A stretch of 18,250 bases of DNA from Lachnospiraceae bacterium UBA1066 (GCA_002316215.1 DCDB01000374.1:1-18250), one strand, 5' to 3'. Shown: positions 1 to 8,562, numbered from the stretch's first letter. Notes: a model not told the origin generated them from the sequence alone. Numbers and translations: made by a program.

Positions 1-998
1 CTTCGATCGTCCAGCCTCTTCTCGATCGCAGCCTGGTTTTCGAGGATGCCCCGGCTTCATCCGCCGTCGGCAGGAAACCCATCCCTCTCTCCTTTAATGA
101 AAAATGCGGCTCCGTTATTTCCGTAAATCTGGAGTCTTCAACAATTTCCATCCTTTTATCCGATTTGAACGGCGGCAGCTGTATCGTCCGTGAATTTCCG
201 AATGAATACGACGGAAAAACGATTTTGCCCTTCCTTGAAGAGGCGATTTTAAATCTCGTGAAAATCCGGCCTGAGTCCTGCTACGGGCTGATTGGGATTG
301 CCATCGGCATCCACGGTGTCGTCCATAAAGGCGAAATTCTTTTTACGCCTTACCGCAATTATAAGCAGGTGGACTTTGCCGGCCATCTCGGCCGTGCCTT
401 CGGCGTCCCCGTCCTCATTGAAAATGAAGCCAATCTCTCTGCCATAGGCGAGCATACATTCTGTTATCCGGCAAAAGATATCATAAATATTTCTATCCAT
501 ACCGGAATCGGGCTGGGCCTTATCCTGAATGACCGTCTCTATGTCGGCCATGACGGCTATGCCGGAGAATTCGGCCACACCATCGTTGTCCCGGACGGAC
601 GTCCCTGCCCCTGCGGAAACCGCGGCTGTCTCGAACAGTATGCCTCCGAACACGCCATCCTGAAAGAAGTCGCCGCAAAAAAACATCTCCGGAAACTCTC
701 CGGAGATGAATTCGCAAGACTTTATGAACACGGCGATCCCGATGCCGTTGCCGGCATGAAGGATTTCATCAAATACATCGGAATCGGAATTAACAATATC
801 CTCAATTCCTTCAATCCCGAAATCCTGGTCATCAATTCTTCCTTTACGATGAATTTTCCGTCTACCCTGCCGGAAATTGAGAAAGAACTTCGGAACCGTA
901 TGCGGAATACCTGCCGCATCCTGCCGTCGACCCTACAGGACATGGCTATCCTTCTCGGCGGCGTCGTCACCGTGCGCAACAATTTCCTGGGCATCTGA
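1..998 (+). CDS. ROK-family transcriptional regulator (NagC/XylR type), 5' end cut by window edge
   Basis: The reading frame is open from base 3 to the TGA at 996-998, so the start lies outside the window. The first visible residues (SIVQPLLDRSLVFED) look like the end of a winged helix-turn-helix, which would bind an operator. The ROK fold follows. It has the zinc-site cluster CPCGNRGCLEQ (about 606-640), a GYAGEFGH motif just before it, and IENEAN where ROK sugar kinases have NDAN. The catalytic Asp of ROK kinases is therefore Glu here, which with the HTH remnant points to a sugar-responsive repressor and not a kinase. It converges on the CoA-transferase, 69 bp away. What it regulates cannot be read from this window; nearby sugar genes are likely targets by inference. 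Family is secure; ligand unknown. Confidence 0.9.
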   Translation, partial: SIVQPLLDRSLVFEDAPASSAVGRKPIPLSFNEKCGSVISVNLESSTISILLSDLNGGSCIVREFPNEYDGKTILPFLEEAILNLVKIRPESCYGLIGIAIGIHGVVHKGEILFTPYRNYKQVDFAGHLGRAFGVPVLIENEANLSAIGEHTFCYPAKDIINISIHTGIGLGLILNDRLYVGHDGYAGEFGHTIVVPDGRPCPCGNRGCLEQYASEHAILKEVAAKKHLRKLSGDEFARLYEHGDPDAVAGMKDFIKYIGIGINNILNSFNPEILVINSSFTMNFPSTLPEIEKELRNRMRNTCRILPSTLQDMAILLGGVVTVRNNFLGI

Positions 999-1020
999 AC
1001 CGTCTCCGGGGTCTGTTTTC

Positions 1021-1054
1021 AAAAACAGGCCTTCTGTTTTTGGTGCATTTTTTA
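1021..1054. terminator. Candidate bidirectional terminator hairpin between convergent genes
   Basis: A perfect 8-bp inverted repeat, AAAAACAG/CTGTTTTT (1021-1028 and 1034-1041) with a 5-nt loop, lies 23 bp after the ROK stop and 26 bp after the CoA-transferase stop. A further T-rich run follows on the + strand (1048-1053). The A-tract before and T-tract after the GC core suit termination from both sides. The stem is AT-rich, so it may be weak. Confidence 0.5.
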
Positions 1055-1067
1055 TCTGTTCTTACTG

Positions 1068-2576
1068 TTATGCAAGGTTAAACGGCAGCAGATCCAGGAT
1101 ATCTTTCTGGATGTCGATACCGGGATAAACCTCCGAAAGCCTGATTCCTCTCTCCGTCAGCTCAAAGACGCAGCGCTCGGTTACATACAGGACCCTCTGC
1201 TTATTGGCGATTGCCCGTTTTGCAGAAAAACTGATGCTCTGAACTTCCGGAACAAACTTGCGGATACTGCCGTTTTTAAGGACGGTCACCTCATTCTGAC
1301 GGCGCTCCACTTCCAGCCCGCCGGTGTTGAAGGTCAGACAGAAAATGACTGTCGGCGTTTTCGCCGTTATGTTGGCAAATCCCCCGATTCCCGAAAAATT
1401 ATCTTTAACCCTGTGCGTATTCACATTACCGTGTCCGTCCACCTCAAAGGCGCCCATAAAGCAGATATCGAGACCTCCGTTGTCATAGAGGTCGAACTGG
1501 TTCGCCATATCATAAACGGAGGCCGCGCCGATCATAGCTCCGAACACGATACCGGACGCCGGGAATCCGCCGATTCCCCCGGATTCCACCGTCATCGTAA
1601 TCTTGCTCAGCATCCCGCTTTTCCTGGCGTGCCGGGAAACCATTTCCGGGATGCCGATGCCGATATTCACAAGATCTCCTTCACGAAGCTCCATCGACGC
1701 CCGTCTCCCGATAATATCATAGGCCGGATTCGAAGCAGGCCTGGTGGAACTTAAGGCATCAATCATCTCATGCCAGCCCTGCCATTCCTTATAAGGAATC
1801 TCAAAGCTCCCGGTCAGGGCCCTGTAGGCGACCGGCCGCTCTTCCGGAGTAACAACCACGACCGCGTCTACAAGACACCCGGGAATAATCGTATTTCTGG
1901 GTCTTGAAGGAGTCGCTACCAGACGATCGACCTGTACAATGACCTTTCCGTGGTTCGCCCTTACAGCCTGGCAGATGGAAAGCGCATCGCCCGACATGAA
2001 CATATCGTCAAATGAAATATTGCCTTTATAGTCCGCCGCCGTGCCTTTAATAAGCGCGATATTTATTTTCGGAAGCTTATAATAGAGGAATTCCTCGCCG
2101 TCCAGTTCGACCACTTCGACGAGCTCTTTCGACCTGGAAATCCCGTTGATGCCGGGACCTTCCTTCCTTGGATCTACGAAAATATCCAGCCCCACCTTGG
2201 AAAGCGTGCCCGGTACGCCGCTCGCCTGCGCCCGGATGGCGTGGGAAATGCATCCAAGCGGCAGATTATATGCTTCAAAGCGATCTTCCAGAACCAGTTT
2301 CTTCGTGCTTGGCATCGCACCGAAATGCCCGCAGATCAGCCGGCTCACCGCGCCCTCCCTTATGTAGCCTTCCGCAGCCCGGTCTTTATCCCAGACACCG
2401 AAGCCCGCACTGGAAATAACCGTCAGTTTTCCCGGCGATCCTGTATGATGAAAGCGATGGTAAATAGCCTCGTGAAGCTCCACGGGATTTTCTATTCCTA
2501 CAAATGAATTGACGCAGATACAGTCTCCGTCACATATAAGAGAAGCCGCTTTATCGGCACTCATGATTTCAAACAT
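1068..2576 (-). CDS. Acyl-CoA:acetate/3-ketoacid CoA-transferase, propionate CoA-transferase (Pct/YdiF) type
   Basis: This cytoplasmic enzyme should exchange CoA between acyl-CoA thioesters and short-chain acids through a glutamyl-CoA intermediate. The chosen ATG at 2576 gives 502 aa (MFEIMSADKA) and follows a GGGGAAGGA ribosome site with about 8 nt spacing; an upstream in-frame ATG adds 32 residues that do not look like this family. The family landmarks run in order: GHFGAMPS (83-90), EAYNLPLG (101-108), KVGLDIFVDPR (127-137), then the catalytic loop TVESGGIGG with the presumed nucleophile Glu331, and ERCVFELTERGIRLSEVYPGID near the end. The layout resembles Clostridium propionicum Pct, in which both CoA-transferase halves sit in one chain. 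Acyl specificity (propionate, lactate, butyrate or other) cannot be read from sequence. It has its own candidate promoter and 312 bp separate it from the sugar-sensor operon, so it is probably an independent unit. Confidence 0.88.
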   Translation of the reverse strand: MFEIMSADKAASLICDGDCICVNSFVGIENPVELHEAIYHRFHHTGSPGKLTVISSAGFGVWDKDRAAEGYIREGAVSRLICGHFGAMPSTKKLVLEDRFEAYNLPLGCISHAIRAQASGVPGTLSKVGLDIFVDPRKEGPGINGISRSKELVEVVELDGEEFLYYKLPKINIALIKGTAADYKGNISFDDMFMSGDALSICQAVRANHGKVIVQVDRLVATPSRPRNTIIPGCLVDAVVVVTPEERPVAYRALTGSFEIPYKEWQGWHEMIDALSSTRPASNPAYDIIGRRASMELREGDLVNIGIGIPEMVSRHARKSGMLSKITMTVESGGIGGFPASGIVFGAMIGAASVYDMANQFDLYDNGGLDICFMGAFEVDGHGNVNTHRVKDNFSGIGGFANITAKTPTVIFCLTFNTGGLEVERRQNEVTVLKNGSIRKFVPEVQSISFSAKRAIANKQRVLYVTERCVFELTERGIRLSEVYPGIDIQKDILDLLPFNLA

Positions 2577-2670
2577 ATCAAAAATCCTTCCCCGGCTCAA
2601 ATTTTCCTGTAAATCGGACTTCTGTGATGAAATACCGTCTGCAGCGCTTCCTCTTAAAGCTTCTGCAGGC

Positions 2671-2685
2671 ACAGAGCGGTTTCAA
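2671..2685 (-). promoter_or_regulatory. Weak cre-like (CcpA) site in the CoA-transferase leader
   Basis: The minus strand reads TTGAAACCGCTCTGT, which fits the loose cre consensus WTGNAANCGNWNNCW at all but one position. It lies downstream of the proposed start point, where CcpA roadblock sites occur. One degenerate match is weak evidence. Confidence 0.25.
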
Positions 2686-2717
2686 AGCCTGCATTTTCAT
2701 AAAGGGCCGTAAGAAAA

Positions 2718-2746
2718 AACATACCACAAACCGGCGGCATTCTCAA
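2718..2746 (-). promoter_or_regulatory. Candidate sigma-A promoter for the CoA-transferase
   Basis: The minus strand has TTGAGA (2741-2746, five of six to TTGACA), a 17-bp spacer, and TATGTT (2718-2723, four of six to TATAAT). Transcription would start near 2711, giving a leader of about 135 nt. The leader holds a 7-bp inverted repeat TGCAGGC/GCCTGCA. Confidence 0.5.
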
Positions 2747-2785
2747 CACATTTCCCGCATCCTGCCCAAACACGGTTTCCTTCTT

Positions 2786-2863
2786 CCCGTACGCAGCCTT
2801 ATTTCCGGCTCCCCATACGCATTCTTATTTTCTTCTTCCCGTACGCAGCCCTATTTCCGGTTT
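2786..2863. repeat. Three tandem 26-bp units in the intergenic region
   Basis: Units start at 2786, 2812 and 2838, exactly 26 bp apart. Units 1 and 3 are almost identical (CCCGTACGCAGCC..TATTTCCGG); unit 2 is diverged (CCCATACGCATTCTTATTTT). The 28-bp direct repeats 2781-2808 and 2833-2860 differ at one base. The core TACGCAGCC recurs at 11872-11880 and 11903-11911 in another intergenic region. Confidence 0.75.
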
Positions 2864-2888
2864 CCCGCTCATGCATAAGAATTTACTT

Positions 2889-3953
2889 TCAGCCTGTCTG
2901 CAGGCTGATGTCTGCATTCCCGTCCGTCATCGGGAACTGGCTGACATTTTCCGCCGTTACTTTATAATACGGCAGATAAATATATTTTCCGTCTTCCAGA
3001 TCCAGCTGAGCCATCCCTTTTCCGGAAAATGCCGCCAGCGCGAGGCGGGCCATGGAAAGAGCCTGTCCCTCTTTGTCATTATAAACCGTTCCGGCAAGTT
3101 TCCCTTCTTTTACAGCCTCAAGCCCGACAGCTGTCCCGTCAATGCCAAAAACACAGGGTCGGTCGGTCTCCGTAACATTCGATTTATCATAGGCATCAAT
3201 CGCTCCCAGGGCCATGTCATCGTTGTTGGACAGGACGAGCTCTATGTCGCTTCTGTACTGCTGGATCATCTGGTTCATCCTGTTCTGTGCCTGGGCGCGG
3301 TTCCAGTTGGCAACCTGAAAGCTCAGCCTTTCAAGGCGGATTCCTTGTTCTTCAAGGGTACTGACGACGGTTTCCGTACGAATAATTGCATCCTGATGTC
3401 CCGGCTCTCCCGAAAGAAGAACATATTGGATCTTACCGTCGTTGTTACGGTCAATACGGCTGTCCTTTTTAATCGCGTCCGCTGCCAGTTCTCCCTGCAT
3501 CTTTCCTGACTGCTTTGCCCTGGCTCCGACGTAATAAAGCCTGTCCCACTGCATCAGGTCCTCCGCCACAAGTTCTCTGTTAAAGAAAATGACCGGAATA
3601 TTATGCTCCTTTGCCATATCGATAATTGCAGAAGGAGCCGTCCTGTCCACCAGATTAACGCACAGGACATTACAGCCTTCATCAATAAAGCTCTCAACAC
3701 CGTCATTCTGCATCCGCTGAGAGTCCTCTGCCCCCCGCACGGTAACCGATACCGAAGTATTTTCATCCGCCAGCATTTCCGCATCCTCTTTAAAACAGGC
3801 AACCATTTCGCTTAAGAATGTATCACTTTCATCATAAATTGTCACACCGATCTTAAGCCTTGCAAGACGGGCGTTTTTCTGCGGTGAACAGGCGCATAGG
3901 AGCGTCGCGGCCATCATCGTCACAAGGACGGCTGCCAGTACTTTTTTCATCAT
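2889..3953 (-). CDS. Galactose/glucose-binding lipoprotein, MglB-like with normal topology
   Basis: A 354-aa extracytoplasmic sugar-binding protein. The start at 3953 (MMKKVLAAVL) opens a typical signal peptide with lipobox LCAC, lipidated at Cys22; upstream in-frame codons run back into the preceding gene and lack a signal peptide. A GGAAGGA ribosome site lies about 12 nt upstream. Ligand residues of E. coli MglB are all visible: Tyr40, Asp44 and Phe46 in IYDESDTF; Asn125 in FFNRE; His186, Asp188 and Arg192 in GHQDAIIR; Trp217; Asn244; Asp272 in FGIDG; Asn292 in GTVYND. The calcium loop DRNNDG (168-173) is present. It is the last gene of the regulator-kinase-binding protein operon, 79 bp after the previous gene, so it may feed sugar to the sensor kinase, to the mgl transporter, or to both. 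Family is secure; its partner is inferred. Confidence 0.9.
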   Translation of the reverse strand: MMKKVLAAVLVTMMAATLLCACSPQKNARLARLKIGVTIYDESDTFLSEMVACFKEDAEMLADENTSVSVTVRGAEDSQRMQNDGVESFIDEGCNVLCVNLVDRTAPSAIIDMAKEHNIPVIFFNRELVAEDLMQWDRLYYVGARAKQSGKMQGELAADAIKKDSRIDRNNDGKIQYVLLSGEPGHQDAIIRTETVVSTLEEQGIRLERLSFQVANWNRAQAQNRMNQMIQQYRSDIELVLSNNDDMALGAIDAYDKSNVTETDRPCVFGIDGTAVGLEAVKEGKLAGTVYNDKEGQALSMARLALAAFSGKGMAQLDLEDGKYIYLPYYKVTAENVSQFPMTDGNADISLQTG

Positions 3954-4032
3954 TTTGTTCTTCAGTCCTTCCGTATACTTATGCGGCCCGCTTCGGCGCC
4001 AGAAACATTCCCGGGAATCCCAACGTTCCGGG

Positions 4033-5007
4033 TTACTGGCTGATGGCAAACAGCAGCTGCTGGTTTTCTTCTGCAAACAGCGTGTCTCTGCGAAGCACCC
4101 GATAATCCGCCGTCCTGCTTTCGGGTTTTCTGAAAAAATTATCCAGAGATTCTGCCGTCTCGCAGACGGCCTGATAACCGATCATAAACTCGTCTGGGGC
4201 AATGATTGCGCGGACAAGGTCCTGATCAAGATAATACACCGTCTCTGTCGAATTCCCGATTCCGTAAAGAAGCGCACCTTTCAGGTCTCCCTCCTGATTG
4301 CATTTTCCGGCAGCCTCCAGGGCCGGATCGTTCAGCGCAATAATGATGTCCGCCTTTTCTTTTTCCTGTATGAGTGCTTCTGCATTCTGCGCCGTCTCCA
4401 TACTCTCCAGCGTCCAGATAACCGTTCCCCCGCTGTCCTTTAAAATGTCGAGGCAGCCCTGCTTTCTTGAAACACCGGCTTCCGTCCCCTGGCTTCCCGA
4501 GAGGATGCCGATGCGCTTGCCGTCAAGCCTTCCTGAAAAATCTTTCAGGACTTCCTTCGCGGCCGCCTGCCCCATCGCATAATTATCCGCTTCCGCTGCC
4601 GCAGGATATGACAGGTTTTCAGAATCGCCCGCTTTACTTTCAATAAGCAGGATCGGTATCTTTTTACTCATTTCCTCCAGCATGGCGCCGGTACCGCTCC
4701 CCGGAGACGGCTCCACAATCAGCGCCTTTGCACCATTATCGATTTCCTCCTGTATCTGCTCTTTTTCATCTTCTGCCGAAGCAAGATCCCCTGTGCCGGC
4801 AATCACCAGCGCGACGTTCCGGTCCTTGGCCGCCTGCTTAAGTCCGAAGCGCAGGGCCGCCCATTGCGACTCCTCAGGATTCCGAAGGATCACCGATACC
4901 CTGTGCGGTTTTTGATAGTCGCGTACAAGCATGGCTGCCGTCAGTATCAGCACTGCGGCTGCCAGAACAATTTCCAGAATAATAAATGCCTTCCTGTTCT
5001 CTTTCAT
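4033..5007 (-). CDS. Membrane-anchored sugar-binding protein, probable sensor subunit
   Basis: A 324-aa type-1 periplasmic binding protein fold (Peripla_BP_4/RbsB-like). Residues 8-29 form one hydrophobic segment with no lipobox Cys, so it is probably a signal anchor that keeps the domain on the outer face of the membrane. The first lobe begins RVSVILRNPEESQWAALRFG (36-55), and the second contains KRIGILSGSQGTEAGVSRKQG and ADIIIALNDPA. The start at 5007 has a CCGGAG ribosome site 7 nt upstream and lies 21 bp after the kinase stop, so it is in the same operon. Anchored binding proteins next to YesM/LytS-type kinases are known as co-sensors, XylFII of Clostridium beijerinckii being the model. 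It is clearly diverged from both MglB-like proteins in the window, and its ligand is unknown. Confidence 0.83.
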   Translation of the reverse strand: MKENRKAFIILEIVLAAAVLILTAAMLVRDYQKPHRVSVILRNPEESQWAALRFGLKQAAKDRNVALVIAGTGDLASAEDEKEQIQEEIDNGAKALIVEPSPGSGTGAMLEEMSKKIPILLIESKAGDSENLSYPAAAEADNYAMGQAAAKEVLKDFSGRLDGKRIGILSGSQGTEAGVSRKQGCLDILKDSGGTVIWTLESMETAQNAEALIQEKEKADIIIALNDPALEAAGKCNQEGDLKGALLYGIGNSTETVYYLDQDLVRAIIAPDEFMIGYQAVCETAESLDNFFRKPESRTADYRVLRRDTLFAEENQQLLFAISQ

Positions 5008-5028
5008 TTATTTTCTCCGGTCTCTGCT

Positions 5029-6891
5029 TCAGTGTATATCCCCGGCCGGAAGCAGATTTCCCTTCTCCAGCCTTTCGCGGTTTTCTTCCGTATAAGGAAC
5101 CGCAGGCAGATGAATTGTCACGGTCGTGCCTTCATCCGGCTCGCTCTCAATCATAAGCCCGTATTTTCTGCCGAATAAAAGGCGGATTCGGTTATGTACA
5201 TTTACCAGCCCCACTCCTGAACCATGTTTATGCGCATGTCCGTTATCAAGCAAAAGGCTGTTCACCTCTTCTTCCGTCATCCCCACGCCATTGTCGGTTA
5301 CGGAAATGAACAGATCCCCGTCGCAGATTCTTCCGCCCACACGGATTTCTCCGTCTTCATCCATTCCTTCCGTACCATAGTAGATTGCATTTTCCAGAAG
5401 CGGCTGGACGATCAGCTTAACCGTACAGTACTGCCTGATTGCCGGATCCTCTTCAAAGGTAACAGAAAAACGATCCTTATACCTGGTTTTCTGGATATTC
5501 ATGTAGTTTCTGGCATGCTGCAGTTCGTCCCCGACGCTGATGATCGTGCGCCCCTTAGAAAGGCTGATCCTCAGCAGATTCGCAAGCTGCATAATCATAA
5601 AGACTGCATCGTCGTTTCTCTTATCTTCCACCATCCAGGTGATAGAATCCAGCGTATTGTAGAGAAAATGCGGATTGATCTGGCTCTGCAGAGCATCCAG
5701 TTCGCTTTTACGCCTGGTATTCTGTTCCTCCACAATTTCATGCATCAGCGTTTCAATCTGTTCATAAGATTTCTGGATGGAATACCCCAGATGCTGCGTT
5801 TCCTGTGAACCGCCAATATAAATTCTGGGCTTTTCGCCGGCTTCATATGCCCTGACAGAATCATTCAGCTTCATGATGGGGCCGGATATCCGTATAGAGA
5901 CCATGCGTCCGATAAATAAAAGAATCATGACCATAAGAAGAAGCAGGATGACGATAAAATAACGGATATCGAACATGCCATAGGTAAATGCCTGATCCGG
6001 TATGACGCCCACCAGCCTCCAGCCCGTATAGCTGACCGTATTTACGACAATCTTCCTGTGCTCGCCCTCAAACGTCTCATCGAAGACCCCATCCTTATAG
6101 CCCGCCGCTTTCTTACTGTTTTCAGAGAAGAGGCCGCTTAGTATCTGGCTCTGTTTCGGATGATAAATGATTTTTCCGCTGCTGTCGCAGAGATAATAGT
6201 ACTGGCCGTTTTCATTTTCGTTTATTTTTTCCAGCATCTGGGAAATCGTGGAATAATTCATATCCACCAGAAGGACGCCCATCTGCGGCGTACCGTTTTC
6301 GGTAATTTCGACGGCGCGGCTTAAAGAGATCACCCAGTAATAACGGGATGTGGCATCGTCAAATAAGTTCTGGATATGGGGCGTTGAAAAATGCAGATTT
6401 TCAACTTTATCCACGGCCTGGACAAACCAATCCTGTTTCGTCACATTCGGGTCTTCCTTTTGTTCGGCAACAGGTTCCGCAGAAATCAGGCTGCCGGAAT
6501 TTCCGTAAAGAGCCACGCTGACGATACTATCCTTATTTGCCTCATAAATAAGATACATTTCCCGCTGCAGATTCTGGTCATGTATATCGCTTTCACTGAC
6601 GACATTATAATAAATCGCTTCTGAAATCCGCCGCATACTGACAAGATGATCCTCAAGATTCAGGCATGTCTGATTCATCAGCCTCTGTGTGCTTTCCTCT
6701 GTCGACTGGCTGTACAGTACGGAAAAACGTCCATAAAGAGTAAGACCCAGTATGAGCATGATCGAAACGGAGACCACGGTAAATGTAACCATGATCGTCG
6801 TCTGTATCCCTCTGCTGCTGAGTTTCCTGTTTTCCGCTCTTCCGTTTTTTCCGCGTACCGCTCTTTTTATCCTGAACGTCTTAGTGTTCAC
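5029..6891 (-). CDS. YesM-type sensor histidine kinase
   Basis: I chose the GTG at 6891, which gives 620 aa (VNTKTFRIKR). It overlaps the last bases of the regulator gene (GGGTGAACACTAA), suggesting translational coupling; a GGAAA site lies about 9 nt upstream. The longer ATG start at 6975 would overlap the regulator by 95 bp. Segments: a basic N-terminus, TM1 about 29-53, an extracytoplasmic region about 55-305 that is probably dCache (YYWVISLSRAV, GVLLVDMNYSTI), TM2 about 309-332, HAMP about 333-385, a His_kinase domain with phospho-acceptor His408 in QSQINPHFLYNTLDS, and an ATPase domain with LLENAIYYG (498-506), DNGVGM (533-538) and GSGVGLVNVHNRI (557-569). It should phosphorylate the YesN-like partner encoded just upstream, and may read sugar through the binding proteins encoded downstream. 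Confidence 0.93.
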   Translation of the reverse strand: MNTKTFRIKRAVRGKNGRAENRKLSSRGIQTTIMVTFTVVSVSIMLILGLTLYGRFSVLYSQSTEESTQRLMNQTCLNLEDHLVSMRRISEAIYYNVVSESDIHDQNLQREMYLIYEANKDSIVSVALYGNSGSLISAEPVAEQKEDPNVTKQDWFVQAVDKVENLHFSTPHIQNLFDDATSRYYWVISLSRAVEITENGTPQMGVLLVDMNYSTISQMLEKINENENGQYYYLCDSSGKIIYHPKQSQILSGLFSENSKKAAGYKDGVFDETFEGEHRKIVVNTVSYTGWRLVGVIPDQAFTYGMFDIRYFIVILLLLMVMILLFIGRMVSIRISGPIMKLNDSVRAYEAGEKPRIYIGGSQETQHLGYSIQKSYEQIETLMHEIVEEQNTRRKSELDALQSQINPHFLYNTLDSITWMVEDKRNDDAVFMIMQLANLLRISLSKGRTIISVGDELQHARNYMNIQKTRYKDRFSVTFEEDPAIRQYCTVKLIVQPLLENAIYYGTEGMDEDGEIRVGGRICDGDLFISVTDNGVGMTEEEVNSLLLDNGHAHKHGSGVGLVNVHNRIRLLFGRKYGLMIESEPDEGTTVTIHLPAVPYTEENRERLEKGNLLPAGDIH

Positions 6892-8491
6892 CCTTTCCGT
6901 TTTCCGTTCTGTACTTTGACGGCGACATCCCGAACTGTTTCTTGAAAACGTAGCTGAAGTAATTCGGATCGGCATACCCTGTCATTTTTGCGACGATGTA
7001 ATTTTTTTCTTCAGTTTCCGTCAGCATCCGGGCAGCCACAGCCATACGGTAATCCGTAAGATAACTGATGAAGGCCTGGCCTGTTTCTTTCTTAAAAACG
7101 GAAGAAAAATAAGATCCCGACACCCCGAGCGTCCCGCAGATGTTGTCGAGCGAAAGATCCTCGTCGGCATAATGATCCCGCACGTATTCCCTTGCTCTTG
7201 TCACAAATGATTTCGTCGTATTGCTGCGATCCGCCAAAAGTTTCTCCCGCATCGCACGGCTGATCTTCTTCAGCCATACGCGCATCATTTCCGCGCCCAT
7301 CTCGGACGCACCGGCATAAAGACTCTCTTTTTCATCCGTCAGGCTTTCAATGTCAATCTCGCAGTTGGCGGCAAAACGGTACAGCGCGCTGACAAGATCC
7401 ATAATGCACAAATGATAATTCGGCAAAGTATCCGCCTTTACCAGCACATTGTCCACATACCGGTCAACCGCTTCATCAACGGCTTCCGCCGTATCAAAAC
7501 GTATTTTCTTAAAAAGCACCGCTACCTCAGAATCATCCCTTATCCGGATCTCCCCCGTCTCCTGCGGCGCAATTTCTTTGATATTAATCGCCTTTGAAGA
7601 ACCGTAGAGAACCCTGTAGGAAACTGCTTCTCTGGCACCGTCATAAGATTGCCGCAGATCAAAAAGCGATCGGCAGGCAACGCCGATCCCCGTCGTCACC
7701 ACGGCGTCGACAATCCGCCGTACCGATCTGCAGAAACGGTCACACTCGTCGGTCAGATCCGTTACTTCATTTTCATTTTCCATCTGTGTAATCATAACCG
7801 TATTGCCGAGATATGAAAAAAAGACTGCCCTCCATTTTCCGCTGAAACGTTCTTCCGCCTGTTTCTGTACGGCCATTGCGAGAAGGACAGGGCTTATATC
7901 TTCCGGAATCTCATGCGCGGACGTATGTATGACGACGCAGCAGTAAACCGGACCTTTAAGCGGGATCTGGTAATCGGCCAGATATTTCGGAAGCTCGCTT
8001 TCATATACCCGTCCTTCAATCAATGAAGAATAAAAGTTGGATCTGAGCAGCGGCAGGGAATCCATATAATAATTCCTGAGCTTCTCGACGTCCCTTTTTT
8101 CATCCATTTCCTGATCGAGCGTAACTTTCAGCCGTTTGAATATTTTTGTGAGTTCAGCGGAGTCAATCGGCTTTAAAATGTACTCCTCTACCTCCAGATG
8201 CACCACTTCCTTCGCATATTCAAATTCGTCAAAACCTGTAAAAATCAGGATTTTTATATTCGGGAATTCTTTCTTAAGCCGCCGCGAGAGCTCCATGCCG
8301 TCCATATACGGCATTTTTATATCGGTCACCGCCACGTCCGGCTGCACTTCTTCCGCCAGCTCCAGGGCCTTGACCCCGTTATGCGCATATCCGACGACAT
8401 TAAAGCCCAGGCCTTCCCAGTCGATTCTCTTCATAATGGCCTGTATGACTTCCTCTTCATCATCAACCAGAAGGACTCTGTATGCATCCAT
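6881..8491 (-). CDS. YesN-type response regulator with AraC-family DNA-binding domain
   Basis: A 536-aa cytoplasmic regulator. The receiver domain (1-120) has acidic residues Asp10/Asp11, phospho-acceptor Asp57 in VAVTDIKMPYMDG, Thr85 and Lys107 in YILKP. A long central region (about 130-420) resembles the linker of YesN proteins. The C-terminus (about 435-530) carries two helix-turn-helix motifs of AraC type: DLSLDNICGTLGVSGSYFSS and ADPNYFSYVFKKQFGMSPSKY. The ATG at 8491 has GGAG 8 nt upstream and a good promoter ahead (8533-8562). It is first in the sensor operon and follows the terminator of the mgl operon, so the natural prediction is that it activates mgl transcription in response to sugar; this is inference. 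Confidence 0.94.
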   Translation of the reverse strand: MDAYRVLLVDDEEEVIQAIMKRIDWEGLGFNVVGYAHNGVKALELAEEVQPDVAVTDIKMPYMDGMELSRRLKKEFPNIKILIFTGFDEFEYAKEVVHLEVEEYILKPIDSAELTKIFKRLKVTLDQEMDEKRDVEKLRNYYMDSLPLLRSNFYSSLIEGRVYESELPKYLADYQIPLKGPVYCCVVIHTSAHEIPEDISPVLLAMAVQKQAEERFSGKWRAVFFSYLGNTVMITQMENENEVTDLTDECDRFCRSVRRIVDAVVTTGIGVACRSLFDLRQSYDGAREAVSYRVLYGSSKAINIKEIAPQETGEIRIRDDSEVAVLFKKIRFDTAEAVDEAVDRYVDNVLVKADTLPNYHLCIMDLVSALYRFAANCEIDIESLTDEKESLYAGASEMGAEMMRVWLKKISRAMREKLLADRSNTTKSFVTRAREYVRDHYADEDLSLDNICGTLGVSGSYFSSVFKKETGQAFISYLTDYRMAVAARMLTETEEKNYIVAKMTGYADPNYFSYVFKKQFGMSPSKYRTENGKGEH

Positions 8492-8532
8492 GCTTTTCTC
8501 CGATCATCCTCGTACCGTAATACTTAATTATT

Positions 8533-8562
8533 ATTATACTCTCGCAGGCCTCATCAGGTGAA
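8533..8562 (-). promoter_or_regulatory. Sigma-A promoter of the sensor operon
   Basis: On the minus strand TTCACC (8557-8562, four of six to TTGACA) is followed after 18 bp by a perfect TATAAT (8533-8538). It lies between the mgl terminator and the regulator start, giving a leader of about 35 nt. Confidence 0.65.

Larger units (their letters stand above)
2577..2888. other. 312-bp intergenic region between sugar-binding lipoprotein and CoA-transferase
   Basis: I see no gene. From the right it holds the 26-bp tandem units, the candidate promoter at 2718-2746, and a leader with the cre-like site and the ribosome site. No convincing terminator follows the lipoprotein stop at 2889. Confidence 0.6.

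Noticed and set aside
293..300. Reading the arginine in the second P-loop of MglA (residues 293-300 of the protein) as a damaging mutation
   Set aside because: A degenerate second Walker A motif is the family norm in MglA, RbsA and XylG; the coordinates given here are residue numbers.
2871..3509. 212-codon + strand open frame opposite the MglB-like lipoprotein gene
   Set aside because: It mirrors the codon pattern of the real gene on the other strand, and its product looks like no known protein.
5224..5808. 194-codon + strand open frame opposite the histidine kinase
   Set aside because: Antisense shadow of conserved kinase motifs, with no start signal.
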